A stretch of 64,000 nucleotides of DNA from an uncultured Chitinophagaceae bacterium. Its GTDB lineage: Bacteria > Bacteroidota > Bacteroidia > Chitinophagales > Chitinophagaceae. The notes below the pieces were generated by a model that saw nothing but the letters and a program-made list of their open reading frames with translations, did not search any database and was not told the DNA's origin. Of the stretch, positions 51,016 through 59,241 are shown piece by piece; positions within the stretch are counted from its first letter, which is position 1; each line of letters opens with the position of its first letter. The position numbers were made by a program, and so were the translations under genes. The stretch is taken from NCBI GenBank assembly GCA_937958995.1, contig CALGAP010000007.1, positions 1-64,000 of the forward strand. Direction: 5' to 3'.

Positions 51016-52362
51016 ATGGAACTATCACCACTTACCGCTATCTCACCGGTTGACGGACGCTATCATAACCAGGTAAAACACTTAAACGAATATTTTTCAG
51101 AATATGCGCTCATCAGGTACCGCGTGTTGGTGGAAGTGGAATATTTCCGTTTCCTGGCCGGTAAAAAATTTTTCTCCCTGCCTGCTGCCGCCTCCCGCGC
51201 ATTGCAGGATGTGCTGGAAAATTTCTCGGTAGAAGACGCGCAGAAGATCAAAGACACTGAAAAAATCACCAACCACGATGTAAAAGCCGTTGAATATTTT
51301 CTGAAAGAAAAACTCAACGAGGCTAAGGCGGGTCACCTCACCGAATGGATACATTTTGGACTCACATCGCAGGATATCAACAACACTGCCATACCGCTTT
51401 CATGGAAACACGCCATCGAATTTGAATACCTCCCTGCCCTGCTCAATTTCAACCGCCAGCTGGAAATTCTCGCGCGCGAGTGGAAGAATATTCCTATGCT
51501 GGCGCGCACGCACGGACAACCCGCCAGTCCTACGCGACTGGGAAAGGAGATCATGGTATTTGTAGAAAGGCTCGAAAACCAGGTAGAGCAGTTTATCAAC
51601 ATTCCGGTATCCGCAAAATTTGGCGGCGCCACGGGCAATTTTAATGCACATGTAGCGGCATTCCCGAAAAAGAACTGGATTGCGCTGGGCAACGAATTTG
51701 TAGAAGGTGTGCTGGGACTTACCCGCCAGCAATTCACTACACAAATTGAACATTACGACAACCTGGCCGCGCATTTCGACGGTATGAAGCGGATCAACAA
51801 TATTCTGATCGATTTCTGCCGCGACGTATGGACATATATCTCCCTCGAATATTTCAAACAAAAAACCGTGAAGGGAGAAGTAGGCAGCAGCACCATGCCG
51901 CATAAGGTGAACCCCATCGATTTTGAGAATGCAGAAGGCAACCTGGGCGTGGCAAATGCTTTGCTTGAACATCTTTCCTCCAAACTGCCCATCAGCCGCC
52001 TGCAGCGCGATTTGACCGATAGTACCGTGCTGCGCAATATCGGCGTGCCTTTTGCGCATATCATGCTCGCCTTGAAATCTATTGAAAAAGGTTTGGGTAA
52101 ACTGGTGCTGAACGATAAAGCGATAGACGCCGACCTCGAAAATAACTGGGCAGTGGTTACCGAAGCTATTCAGACAATCCTTCGCCGCGAAAATTACCCG
52201 CAACCTTACGAAGCGCTGAAAGAGCTGAGCCGCGGTAAGGATGGAATTAATAAGAAAACGCTGCACAAGTTTATTGACAAACTGAAAGTATCGGCGGCGG
52301 TAAAGAAGGAGTTGAAGAAAATTTCACCGCAGAATTATACGGGTGTTAATCCGGAGTTTTAG
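51016..52362 (+). CDS. purB: Adenylosuccinate lyase
   Basis: 448 residues. It catalyses two steps of purine synthesis (SAICAR to AICAR, adenylosuccinate to AMP). The fumarase-superfamily signature GSSTMPHKVNPIDFENAEGN holds the catalytic Ser loop; ARTHGQPASPTRLGKE and TSQDINNTA are the other active-site segments. PLTAISPVDGRYHNQ at the start and HDVKAVEYFL mark the E. coli-like PurB branch. Length is normal. Confidence 0.97.
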   Translation: MELSPLTAISPVDGRYHNQVKHLNEYFSEYALIRYRVLVEVEYFRFLAGKKFFSLPAAASRALQDVLENFSVEDAQKIKDTEKITNHDVKAVEYFLKEKLNEAKAGHLTEWIHFGLTSQDINNTAIPLSWKHAIEFEYLPALLNFNRQLEILAREWKNIPMLARTHGQPASPTRLGKEIMVFVERLENQVEQFINIPVSAKFGGATGNFNAHVAAFPKKNWIALGNEFVEGVLGLTRQQFTTQIEHYDNLAAHFDGMKRINNILIDFCRDVWTYISLEYFKQKTVKGEVGSSTMPHKVNPIDFENAEGNLGVANALLEHLSSKLPISRLQRDLTDSTVLRNIGVPFAHIMLALKSIEKGLGKLVLNDKAIDADLENNWAVVTEAIQTILRRENYPQPYEALKELSRGKDGINKKTLHKFIDKLKVSAAVKKELKKISPQNYTGVNPEF

Positions 52363-52363
52363 G

Positions 52364-52500
52364 ATTTCGGATTTACCGGGGATAAAAAATCACGGATTTG
52401 GCGCAGATTACAGGACTACGCGGATTCTTATTAATTCGTGGTCTTGCCAGCTTATGAACATCCGCGTAATTCTATTATCCGCGATAAATCTCCGATCCTC
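52364..52500. repeat. CACGGAT/CGCGGATT-type tract
   Basis: TCACGGATTTGGCGCAGATT, ACGCGGATTC and, inverted, CATCCGCGTAATTC and TATCCGCGATAAATC occur between purB and the convergent acetyltransferase gene. The words match those at 34101-34173. Confidence 0.45.
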
Positions 52501-53518
52501 AGTCTATAGATATATCCCGCTTCCACCAAAACATACGACCCCGTTTTTCGTACATCGTGAATTTATTTTTCTCCAGCACGCGGTGCGATGCATAATTACC
52601 GCTGTCGGTCTCGGCGATGATGGTGCGCACATCATTCCGCCGGCGCGCCCATTCTATAAAACCACCCACCGCCTCAGTCATAATACCACGGCCCTGCTGA
52701 TAAGGCATGGTGCCATAACCAATTTCAACCGTACCATTGGCATCGGGAGCGCCCTTGAAGCCTAACTCAGCCACCACCGTGTTGGATTTTTTTTCAACCG
52801 CCAGCCAGAAGGTATGAAAAACGAGCAGGTGTGGCTGCGCTGCTTCTATTCCCGGCAATGAGGTCTTCTCTACTCTTTCTTTGACTGCGGGCGCAACAAT
52901 ACGGCCGAAACTCGCGAGACCCAGCATGTTTTCAAATTTATCATCCGCCTGGAGGTAAACGCGCAAGTGATGTGGAGTAAGCGGAAAAATGCGCAGTCGT
53001 TCTGTCTCGATATAATTGGGATTATAACTAACGAACCGGTACAATTTTTTCCCAAAATCAATCTTATCACTCACCTGCGTGAAGCCGCATTTCAGCAATA
53101 TTTTTTGCGAAACGGTATTGGCTGGTTCAGTGATTCCATAAATTTCACTGGTGCAAAGATTATCGAAGGCATATTGCCGGCCGGCAAGCACCGATTCGGT
53201 AGCATAGCCTTTGCCCCAATGTTCGGGCAAAAGTGAATATCCTAATTGAATATCGCTGCTGTTATCAATAGGAAAAACAGCAAATGTGCCGATCACTTCA
53301 CGGCTCGATTTGTCAACCATGGCCCAGCGCCCCATGAAGGGAAGCTGTTCGTACATGGCGAGATTTTGCAGCAAAAATTCATGCGACTCCTGCCGCGATT
53401 TGGGAGGACGAATGTAGCGCACCACATCTGTGTCGCTGTTCAAACGGAAAAACACTTCTTCATCGGCCATGGTATAGCGGCGCACCAACAGTCGTTCTGT
53501 TTCAAACACGATATGCAT
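52499..53518 (-). CDS. Tandem double-GNAT acetyltransferase
   Basis: 339 residues made of two RimJ/RimL-like GNAT domains. The first (about 1-165) starts FETERLLVRRYTMADEEVF and has LLPEHWGKGYATESV as acetyl-CoA loop. The second (about 170-339) starts IETERLRIFPLTPHHLRVY and has TMPYQQGRGIMTEAVGGFI. Both loops look intact, so this is a fused duplication rather than one active and one dead domain. The ATG shares one base with the prfC stop (TAATG), so it is coupled to release factor 3. Substrate unknown; ribosomal or translation-factor N-termini are a guess from context. Confidence 0.85.
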   Translation of the reverse strand: MHIVFETERLLVRRYTMADEEVFFRLNSDTDVVRYIRPPKSRQESHEFLLQNLAMYEQLPFMGRWAMVDKSSREVIGTFAVFPIDNSSDIQLGYSLLPEHWGKGYATESVLAGRQYAFDNLCTSEIYGITEPANTVSQKILLKCGFTQVSDKIDFGKKLYRFVSYNPNYIETERLRIFPLTPHHLRVYLQADDKFENMLGLASFGRIVAPAVKERVEKTSLPGIEAAQPHLLVFHTFWLAVEKKSNTVVAELGFKGAPDANGTVEIGYGTMPYQQGRGIMTEAVGGFIEWARRRNDVRTIIAETDSGNYASHRVLEKNKFTMYEKRGRMFWWKRDISID

Positions 53519-55113
53519 TACACAGCCTCTTTGTGAATTTCGCTGGTAAAATGAAACTCGATCGCGGGGTTATTGGTCCTTTCGGTATTGAGAAACCATT
53601 CGCTCTGCGCCAGGTACACGAGGTGTCCATCCTTATCAGTGGCGATATTGTTTGATTTGAAACGCGTAAACTCCTCCATTTTTTTCGGGTCGTTGCTGGT
53701 AATCCAGCAGGCCTTATAAAATGGTACGGTTCTGAATTCAATGTTGGCGCCATACTCCTGCAGCAGGCGGTATTGAATTACTTCAAACTGCAGTTCACCT
53801 ACGCAACCGATGATCTTCTTATTACCTCCAAACTGCGTGAACAATTGCGCCACGCCTTCGTCGGTCAATTGCATCAGGCCTTTCTCCAACTGCTTTGTCT
53901 TCATGGGGTCTTTGTTCACTACCTCTTTGAAGATTTCGGGCGAGAAAGACGGTATGCCGGTGAAATAAAAATCTTCTCCTTCAGTAAGCGTATCACCGAT
54001 TTTGAAATTGCCGGTATCGAAAAGACCCACCACATCGCCGGGATAGGCTTCCTGTATCACATCCTTATCGCGCGCCATGAAGGTATAGGGGTTGCTGAAA
54101 CGCACATCCTTATCGAGACGCACATGATGGTAGTATTTGTTTCGCTCGAAACGGCCACTGCACACGCGCAAAAATGCAATGCGGTCGCGGTGCTTGGGGT
54201 CGAGGTTGGCGTGAATCTTAAAAATGAACCCGGAGAATTTTTCTTCCTCGGGTTTTACTTCGCGAACAGATGTCTGCCGCGGACGCGGAGAGGGAGCTAT
54301 GCGGATAAATGTATCGAGCATTTCTTTCACACCAAAATTGTTGATGGCGCTGCCGAAGAATACGGGCGCCACCTGGCCCGCGAGATAATCTTCCACATTC
54401 AGTTCTCCGTATACGCCGTCTACCAGTTCTACGTCTTCACGCAGAATGGCGGCATCCTTCTCTCCTATTTTCGCGTCGAGCAAAGGATTGGAGAGATCGG
54501 CTATTTGTACGGAGTCTTCATCGCTCGCTTTGGTGTTGGCGGTAAAGAGCAGCAGGTTTTTATCGTGCAGGTTATATACTCCTTTAAAATCCTTGCCGCT
54601 GTTGATGGGCCAGGTCATGGGATGAAGATGGATTTTCAGTTCTTTCTCAATTTCTTCCAGCAGGTCGAAACGATTTTTGCCATCGCGGTCCATCTTGTTG
54701 ATAAAAACAATCACGGGCGTGTCGCGCATGCGGCACACTTCCATCAGCCGGCGTGTTTGTTCTTCCACACCGTTTACGCTGTCGACAACGAGAATAACGC
54801 TATCAACAGCGGTGAGTGTACGGTACGTATCTTCTGCAAAGTCTTTGTGACCGGGAGTATCCAGCAGGTTGATCAGAATATTGTTGTACTCAAAGCTCAT
54901 CACCGAAGTGGCCACCGAGATACCGCGCTGTCTTTCTATCTCCATGAAGTCGCTGGTGGCGTGCTTCTTGATCTTATTACTTTTCACCGCACCCGCAGTC
55001 TGGATGGCGCCCCCAAACAGCAGGAATTTTTCGGTAAGCGTAGTCTTACCGGCGTCGGGGTGCGAAATGATCGCGAAAGTGCGGCGTTTATTGATTTCGT
55101 TGATATACTTCAT
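53518..55113 (-). CDS. prfC: Peptide chain release factor 3
   Basis: 531 residues. A translational GTPase that removes RF1/RF2 from the ribosome after peptide release. G1 SHPDAGKTTL, G3 DTPGHKDF and G4 NKMD motifs are intact, with the RF3-typical ERQRGISVATSVMSF switch region and C-terminal QFEVIQYRLLQEYGA. Length is normal. It is first in a two-gene unit with the tandem acetyltransferase. Confidence 0.96.
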   Translation of the reverse strand: MKYINEINKRRTFAIISHPDAGKTTLTEKFLLFGGAIQTAGAVKSNKIKKHATSDFMEIERQRGISVATSVMSFEYNNILINLLDTPGHKDFAEDTYRTLTAVDSVILVVDSVNGVEEQTRRLMEVCRMRDTPVIVFINKMDRDGKNRFDLLEEIEKELKIHLHPMTWPINSGKDFKGVYNLHDKNLLLFTANTKASDEDSVQIADLSNPLLDAKIGEKDAAILREDVELVDGVYGELNVEDYLAGQVAPVFFGSAINNFGVKEMLDTFIRIAPSPRPRQTSVREVKPEEEKFSGFIFKIHANLDPKHRDRIAFLRVCSGRFERNKYYHHVRLDKDVRFSNPYTFMARDKDVIQEAYPGDVVGLFDTGNFKIGDTLTEGEDFYFTGIPSFSPEIFKEVVNKDPMKTKQLEKGLMQLTDEGVAQLFTQFGGNKKIIGCVGELQFEVIQYRLLQEYGANIEFRTVPFYKACWITSNDPKKMEEFTRFKSNNIATDKDGHLVYLAQSEWFLNTERTNNPAIEFHFTSEIHKEAV

Positions 55114-55130
55114 TGATATTTTTTGCCGCG

Positions 55131-55138
55131 CAAAAGTA
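55131..55138 (-). promoter_or_regulatory. -7 box of prfC (TACTTTTG)
   Basis: Perfect minus-strand TAnnTTTG match 17 bp before the prfC ATG. Confidence 0.55.
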
Positions 55139-55149
55139 CGATTTAGCCC

Positions 55150-56019
55150 TCAGAATACAGCTACAGTCCAACTGCGGTCGAAGTGCTCCTGCGGTTGCAG
55201 GCGGTTAATACCCTCTTTATGCATCAATTGCTGGTCTCCATCTACGCTGTCGGCTATGCCGCACCAGGGCTCGATGCAAACAAAATCTGCGTTTTTCGCT
55301 GCCCAGATGCCCATATAGGGAAAACCGGGAAAAAATACCTGCACGCCATGCGCGCTCTTGACTGTCTTGAGAGAAATATAGTCGCTCGCGAGGTTTTTAA
55401 ATACGAGCGCGTCCTGCAGAAAAAGTTCTTTTGATAATGCAAGTTTTGTTGCGTTGTTCAAATATGGCTGCTCATTTTTTTGAATGGTTCCTTCGGCCGA
55501 TATGGGCCAGCGGGGTGAAGTCTCCGGCTTTTCAAATTCCAGATAATAATCGGTGTATTGCAATCCATTTTCCAATGGCACTTTGAATGCGGGGTGCGCG
55601 CCGATGGAAAAATACATAGCATCTTTGCCTGTATTCACTACATCATAAGTTATCGCCAGCGTGTTTTCGTAAAGCGTATATTTTATTCTGAATTGAAAAG
55701 AAAACGGGTAAACGGCTGCTGAAATCTCATCATTCTCCAGCAAAAAGATAACAGAATCAGCCTGCTGCTCTTCCATAATGAATTGCCTGTCGCGCGCAAA
55801 GCCATGCCGCGGCAACTGATATGATTTTCCATGGTGGAAATAAGTATTGTTCTTCAGTTGTCCCACAATCGGGAACAATACCGGCGAATGCCTCGGCCAC
55901 ACCGCGGGATCGCCATTCCACATATATTCCAGTGCGGTTTGTTTATTGTAAAGACTGGTAAGCTCTGCGCCTTTCGCCTGTATGGTTGCCTTCAGTATTT
56001 GATTTTCGATGGTAAACAT
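55150..56019 (-). CDS. Aldose 1-epimerase-family protein (LacX-like)
   Basis: 289 residues from ATG 56019; the longer frame would run through the promoter. A galactose-mutarotase-like beta-sandwich: NGDPAVWPRHSPVLFPIVG, LPRHGFARDRQF with the first catalytic His, GAHPAFKVPL with the second, and CIEPWCGIADS with the general-base Glu. It probably interconverts the anomers of a hexose or hexose phosphate in the cytoplasm (no signal peptide). It shares a symmetric divergent promoter with the MgtC-like gene. Confidence 0.88.
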   Translation of the reverse strand: MFTIENQILKATIQAKGAELTSLYNKQTALEYMWNGDPAVWPRHSPVLFPIVGQLKNNTYFHHGKSYQLPRHGFARDRQFIMEEQQADSVIFLLENDEISAAVYPFSFQFRIKYTLYENTLAITYDVVNTGKDAMYFSIGAHPAFKVPLENGLQYTDYYLEFEKPETSPRWPISAEGTIQKNEQPYLNNATKLALSKELFLQDALVFKNLASDYISLKTVKSAHGVQVFFPGFPYMGIWAAKNADFVCIEPWCGIADSVDGDQQLMHKEGINRLQPQEHFDRSWTVAVF

Positions 56020-56023
56020 AGAG

Positions 56024-56054
56024 CAAATATAGACCGGCATGGCAATTATATTTG
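56024..56054. promoter_or_regulatory. Symmetric divergent promoter (CAAATATA-N15-TATATTTG)
   Basis: Two perfect -7 boxes point away from each other: TATATTTG on the minus strand at 56024-56031 (5 bp before the epimerase start) and on the plus strand at 56047-56054 (21 bp before the MgtC start). They form an 8-bp inverted repeat with a 15-bp centre. Each box occupies the -33 place of the other. Confidence 0.6.
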
Positions 56055-56075
56055 TATATTCAGATATTGGAGAAT

Positions 56076-56705
56076 ATGGATATTGAAATCATACTGCGGC
56101 TCATGCTTGCCATTGTGATCGGCGGCATTATTGGCGCCGAACGCGAGTACCAAAACAAATCAGCCGGCTTTCGCACCATGATGCTGATCGCGATGGGCTC
56201 GGCGCTGTTTACCATTATATCGCTGGACATTGAGGGCACTATGTCGCCCGACAGAATCGCCGCCAATATTGTAACCGGCATCGGCTTCGTGGGCGCAGGT
56301 GTTATTTTCAAAAGTGATACGGGTGTGAATGGTATTACCACTGCCTCCACCATCTGGGTAACAGCGGCATTGGGCATGGCTGTGGGCGCGGGATATGAAT
56401 GGATTGCTATCGCGGGCTGCATACTGCTTTTACCCATTCTCTACGCTTTCGGCATTATTGAAAAATGGTTCGACCGGCTCAATAGTCTTCATGTTTATAA
56501 GATAGCCTGTCCTTACCGCTCCGAGGTGGTTCACTACTTCGAACAGAAATTCCGCTCGCACAAATTGCGCCCGGGTCATGGCATTTTCCGCCGCGACGGC
56601 GACACCTTCCACGCCACCTGGAACGTGCAGGGCGCCGAAAAGAACCACCAGAAACTGATCCGCGAAATCCTCGACGACCCCGACGTGAAAAGTTTCGAAT
56701 ACTAA
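56076..56705 (+). CDS. MgtC/SapB-family membrane protein
   Basis: 209 residues from ATG 56076; an ATG at 56052 would lie inside the -7 box. Four or five helices with the family core LMLAIVIGGIIGAEREYQNKSAGFRT (here LAIVIGGIIGAEREY and KSAGFRTMMLI), NIVTGIGFVGAGVIFK and GITTASTIWVTAALGMAVG. A C-terminal ACT-like cytoplasmic domain of about 70 residues follows. MgtC proteins affect magnesium homeostasis, ATP synthase or cyclic-nucleotide signalling in pathogens; which role applies here is unknown. Confidence 0.9.
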   Translation: MDIEIILRLMLAIVIGGIIGAEREYQNKSAGFRTMMLIAMGSALFTIISLDIEGTMSPDRIAANIVTGIGFVGAGVIFKSDTGVNGITTASTIWVTAALGMAVGAGYEWIAIAGCILLLPILYAFGIIEKWFDRLNSLHVYKIACPYRSEVVHYFEQKFRSHKLRPGHGIFRRDGDTFHATWNVQGAEKNHQKLIREILDDPDVKSFEY

Positions 56706-56743
56706 AACCCTGCACCCCACATCCGACACCCGAAACTCAAAAC
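56706..56743 (+). repeat. CCGACACCCGAAAC-type word tract
   Basis: CCCTGCACCCCACATCCGAC then ACCCGAAACTCAAAAC, between the MgtC-like gene and the ABC permease promoter. It matches the tract next to priA. Confidence 0.5.
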
Positions 56744-56750
56744 TTCTTCC

Positions 56751-56758
56751 TACATTTG
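56751..56758 (+). promoter_or_regulatory. -7 box of the ABC permease (TACATTTG)
   Basis: Perfect TAnnTTTG whose last base is 3 bp before the ATG at 56762. The transcript would be practically leaderless. Confidence 0.5.
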
Positions 56759-56761
56759 ATC

Positions 56762-58018
56762 ATGCGGCGCTTATTCGAAATACTTGGCAGCAGTCTTAAC
56801 CTCACCTGGCAGGAATTCAAATCGCATAAGATAAGAACCTTGCTCTCGCTCAGCGGCGTGGCCTTTGGCATATTCTGTATTATAAGTGTGCTGGCGGCGG
56901 TTGACAGCCTTGAATACGCCGTTCAAAAAGATATTAAAGCGCTTGGAAGCAATACGGTATATATCGATAAGTGGGACTATGCCGGTGGTGGCAACGACTA
57001 TCCCTGGTGGAAATATGTGAAACGCCCCGAGCCCGCTTTCGCGGAAATGAAGATGCTGAAGAAGAAGGTAAACGCTGCCAAAAATGTGGCGATGAACATC
57101 AGTCTTAGCGGCGAGAAAATTGAGTTTGAACGCGACGCAGTGACCGGTGTGAACTATTACGGCATCACCGAGGAATTTGTTAATATTCAGCCCGTAGATA
57201 TCCAGATTGGCCGCTACCTGCAGGATGCCGATTATGATTACGGAGCTAATGTGATCGTGATAGGTTATGTGGTGGCAGAAACGCTTTTTGGCCGCCCTGA
57301 AAAAGCCGTGGGCAAAATGGTAAGACTCCGCGGTGGCAAACGCGCGCTGGTAATTGGTCTTATCAAAAAGCAGGGTAAAAGCATCATTGGCGGATGGGAA
57401 TACGACAACAGCATATTAATGCCTTTCACCTTCATGAAACAGATGGTGCGCGAAAAAGCCGCCAATCCCGTCATCATGGTGCAGGGCAAAGACGAAGTGC
57501 CCATGGAGCAGCTCCGCGATGAGCTGACCGGCGCCATGCGCTCGATCCGCAAACTGAAACCCACCGAAGAAGACGATTTTTCATTGAACGATATTGACGC
57601 TTTCAGCAGTTTTGCAAGCGACATCTTCAGCGGCATCAACAAAGGCGGCTGGGCCATCGCTGTCCTGTCGCTGATTGTAGGCATGTTTGGCGTAGCCAAT
57701 ATCATGTTCGTGACCGTTCGTGAACGCACCCCGCAGATAGGCCTCAAAAAAGCCATCGGCGCCAAGCGCGCCACCATACTCACCGAATTTCTCCTGGAAT
57801 CGGCCTTCCTCTGCATCATGGGCGGCTTGCTGGGACTGGCGGTGGTCTTCCTCCTAACCATACTTTCCGAAGCAGTGCTCGGTTTTACCGTCTTCATCTC
57901 CCTCAACATCCTCGTCCTCGCCGTCAGTATCTGCATCATCGTTGGCGTGCTGGCCGGCATCATTCCGGCGTCAATTGCCGCGCGGATGGATCCCGTTGTA
58001 GCTATCAGGAGCAAGTAA
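56762..58018 (+). CDS. MacB/FtsX-type ABC transporter permease
   Basis: 418 residues from ATG 56762. Helix one (RTLLSLSGVAFGIFCIISVLA, i.e. LLSLSGVAFGIFCIISV) is followed by a MacB-like periplasmic domain (about 45-265) and the FtsX domain with three helices (AIAVLSLIVGMFGVANIMFV, VRERTPQIGLKKAIGAKR, then the last two). The ERTPQIGLKKAIGA coupling motif contacts the ATPase. No ATPase gene is adjacent, so a separately encoded one is needed. Such permeases drive lipoprotein release, peptide export or mechanotransmission without true transport. Confidence 0.9.
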   Translation: MRRLFEILGSSLNLTWQEFKSHKIRTLLSLSGVAFGIFCIISVLAAVDSLEYAVQKDIKALGSNTVYIDKWDYAGGGNDYPWWKYVKRPEPAFAEMKMLKKKVNAAKNVAMNISLSGEKIEFERDAVTGVNYYGITEEFVNIQPVDIQIGRYLQDADYDYGANVIVIGYVVAETLFGRPEKAVGKMVRLRGGKRALVIGLIKKQGKSIIGGWEYDNSILMPFTFMKQMVREKAANPVIMVQGKDEVPMEQLRDELTGAMRSIRKLKPTEEDDFSLNDIDAFSSFASDIFSGINKGGWAIAVLSLIVGMFGVANIMFVTVRERTPQIGLKKAIGAKRATILTEFLLESAFLCIMGGLLGLAVVFLLTILSEAVLGFTVFISLNILVLAVSICIIVGVLAGIIPASIAARMDPVVAIRSK

Positions 58019-58035
58019 TAGTTTGAAGAGCGAGG

Positions 58036-58146
58036 GAATATTGAATTTGAATTTGAACAAGGAATTTGAATTTGAATATTCCGGGTGGCGACTTGCATCC
58101 TTTCATTCAAATTCATATTCCTTGTTCAAATTCAAATTCAATATTC
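58036..58146. repeat. Large inverted repeat of TTCAAA words (42-bp arms)
   Basis: 58036-58077 is the reverse complement of 58105-58146 with one mismatch; the loop is 27 bases. The arms consist of GAATATTGAATTTGAATTTG followed by AACAAGG and more GAATTTG words. It lies between the ABC permease stop and the tsaD GTG start, 18 bp before it. It is the most complete copy of the TTCAAA family seen at 24286, 26318 and 30725. Confidence 0.85.
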
Positions 58147-58164
58147 TATCCGATCTTCGCGGCC

Positions 58165-59169
58165 GTGAACACAGTCATCCTAGCAATAGAGTCTTCTTGC
58201 GACGAAACTGCCGCGGCGGTGTGCCGCGATGGAAAGATGTTGTCGAATTTTATAGCGAACCAGGATGTGCATGAGAAGTATGGGGGCGTGGTGCCGGAGC
58301 TGGCATCGAGGGCGCACATGCAGAATATTGTGCCGGTGGTGGACCGGGCGCTGAAGGATGCAGGGGTGGGTTTGAAAGATCTAAGTGCGGTGGCCTTTAC
58401 GCAAGCGCCGGGATTGATCGGGTCGCTGCTGGTGGGCGCGCAGTTTGCCAAGTCGCTGGCGATGGCGCTGAACATACCTTTGATTGCCGTGCACCATATG
58501 CAGGCGCACGTGATGGCCAACCTCATTGAAGAGCCGAAACCCGAGTTCCCGTTTTTGTGCCTGACAGTGAGCGGTGGTCATACGCAGATCGTGGTGTGCC
58601 GGTCGCCCTACGACCTGGAAGTGATCGGGCAGACTTTGGATGATGCCGCCGGGGAAGCATTTGACAAGAGCGCCAAACTGCTGGGGTTACCATATCCCGG
58701 CGGACCGCTGGTGGATAAGCATGCCCAGCAGGGAGACGGAAAAAGCTTCAAATTTCCAGAACCACATATACCAGGATTAGACTTCAGTTTCAGCGGGTTA
58801 AAAACTTCAATTCTATATTTTATTCAAGAGCACACTGCCAAAGATCCGGCATTTGTTGAAAAGAACTTGAGTGATATATGTGCCTCCATCCAGGAAAGAA
58901 TAATTTCCATTTTGTTGAATAAGTTGAAAAGTGCTGCGCTGCAGACCGGCATCAAAAACATCTGCATCGCAGGCGGCGTTTCAGCCAACAGCGGCCTCAG
59001 AAAAGCATTTAAATCACTGGGAGAAAAATATCACTGGAACACCTTCATACCCGCGTTTCAATATTGCACCGACAATGCCGCCATGATCGCGATCACCGGT
59101 TACTACAAATACCTCGCGAACGATTTCGCCGACCTGTCCGTGAGCCCAAGCGCCCGGTCGGAGTGGTAG
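58165..59169 (+). CDS. tsaD: tRNA N6-adenosine threonylcarbamoyltransferase TsaD
   Basis: 334 residues starting with GTG at 58165 (then NTVILAIESSCDETAAAV); the longer in-frame ATG at 58066 lies inside the inverted repeat. It transfers the threonylcarbamoyl group to A37 of ANN-reading tRNAs in the t6A pathway. The metal-site HHMQAH, the LTVSGGHTQ loop, DDAAGEAFDKSAK, GGVSANSGLR and the late Asp in YCTDNAAMIA are intact. The usual partners TsaB/E are not in the window. The TrmN6-like gene follows on the same strand. Confidence 0.96.
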   Translation: MNTVILAIESSCDETAAAVCRDGKMLSNFIANQDVHEKYGGVVPELASRAHMQNIVPVVDRALKDAGVGLKDLSAVAFTQAPGLIGSLLVGAQFAKSLAMALNIPLIAVHHMQAHVMANLIEEPKPEFPFLCLTVSGGHTQIVVCRSPYDLEVIGQTLDDAAGEAFDKSAKLLGLPYPGGPLVDKHAQQGDGKSFKFPEPHIPGLDFSFSGLKTSILYFIQEHTAKDPAFVEKNLSDICASIQERIISILLNKLKSAALQTGIKNICIAGGVSANSGLRKAFKSLGEKYHWNTFIPAFQYCTDNAAMIAITGYYKYLANDFADLSVSPSARSEW

Positions 59170-59185
59170 TGCGGGAAGGGAATCT

Positions 59186-59222
59186 GGAAGTCCAGGTCAC
59201 AGGTTAGCCACTGGTCACTTGG
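59186..59222. repeat. CACTGGT-type word tract
   Basis: TCCAGGTCACAGGTTAGCCA then CTGGTCACTTGG: variations of (T)CAC(T/A)GGT between tsaD and the trmN6-like gene. Confidence 0.45.
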
Positions 59223-59241
59223 CCTTCCTCGCGCCGCGTTC

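Noticed and set aside
53773..55116. 447-codon open frame on the plus strand opposite prfC
   Set aside because: Lies entirely on the complement of the clearly coding release factor 3 gene; its translation has no family motif and is rich in His, Phe and Val typical of antisense frames.
24286..58146. TTCAAA words considered as a CRISPR array
   Set aside because: Copies are scattered over tens of kilobases with no regular repeat-spacer order and no cas genes in the window.
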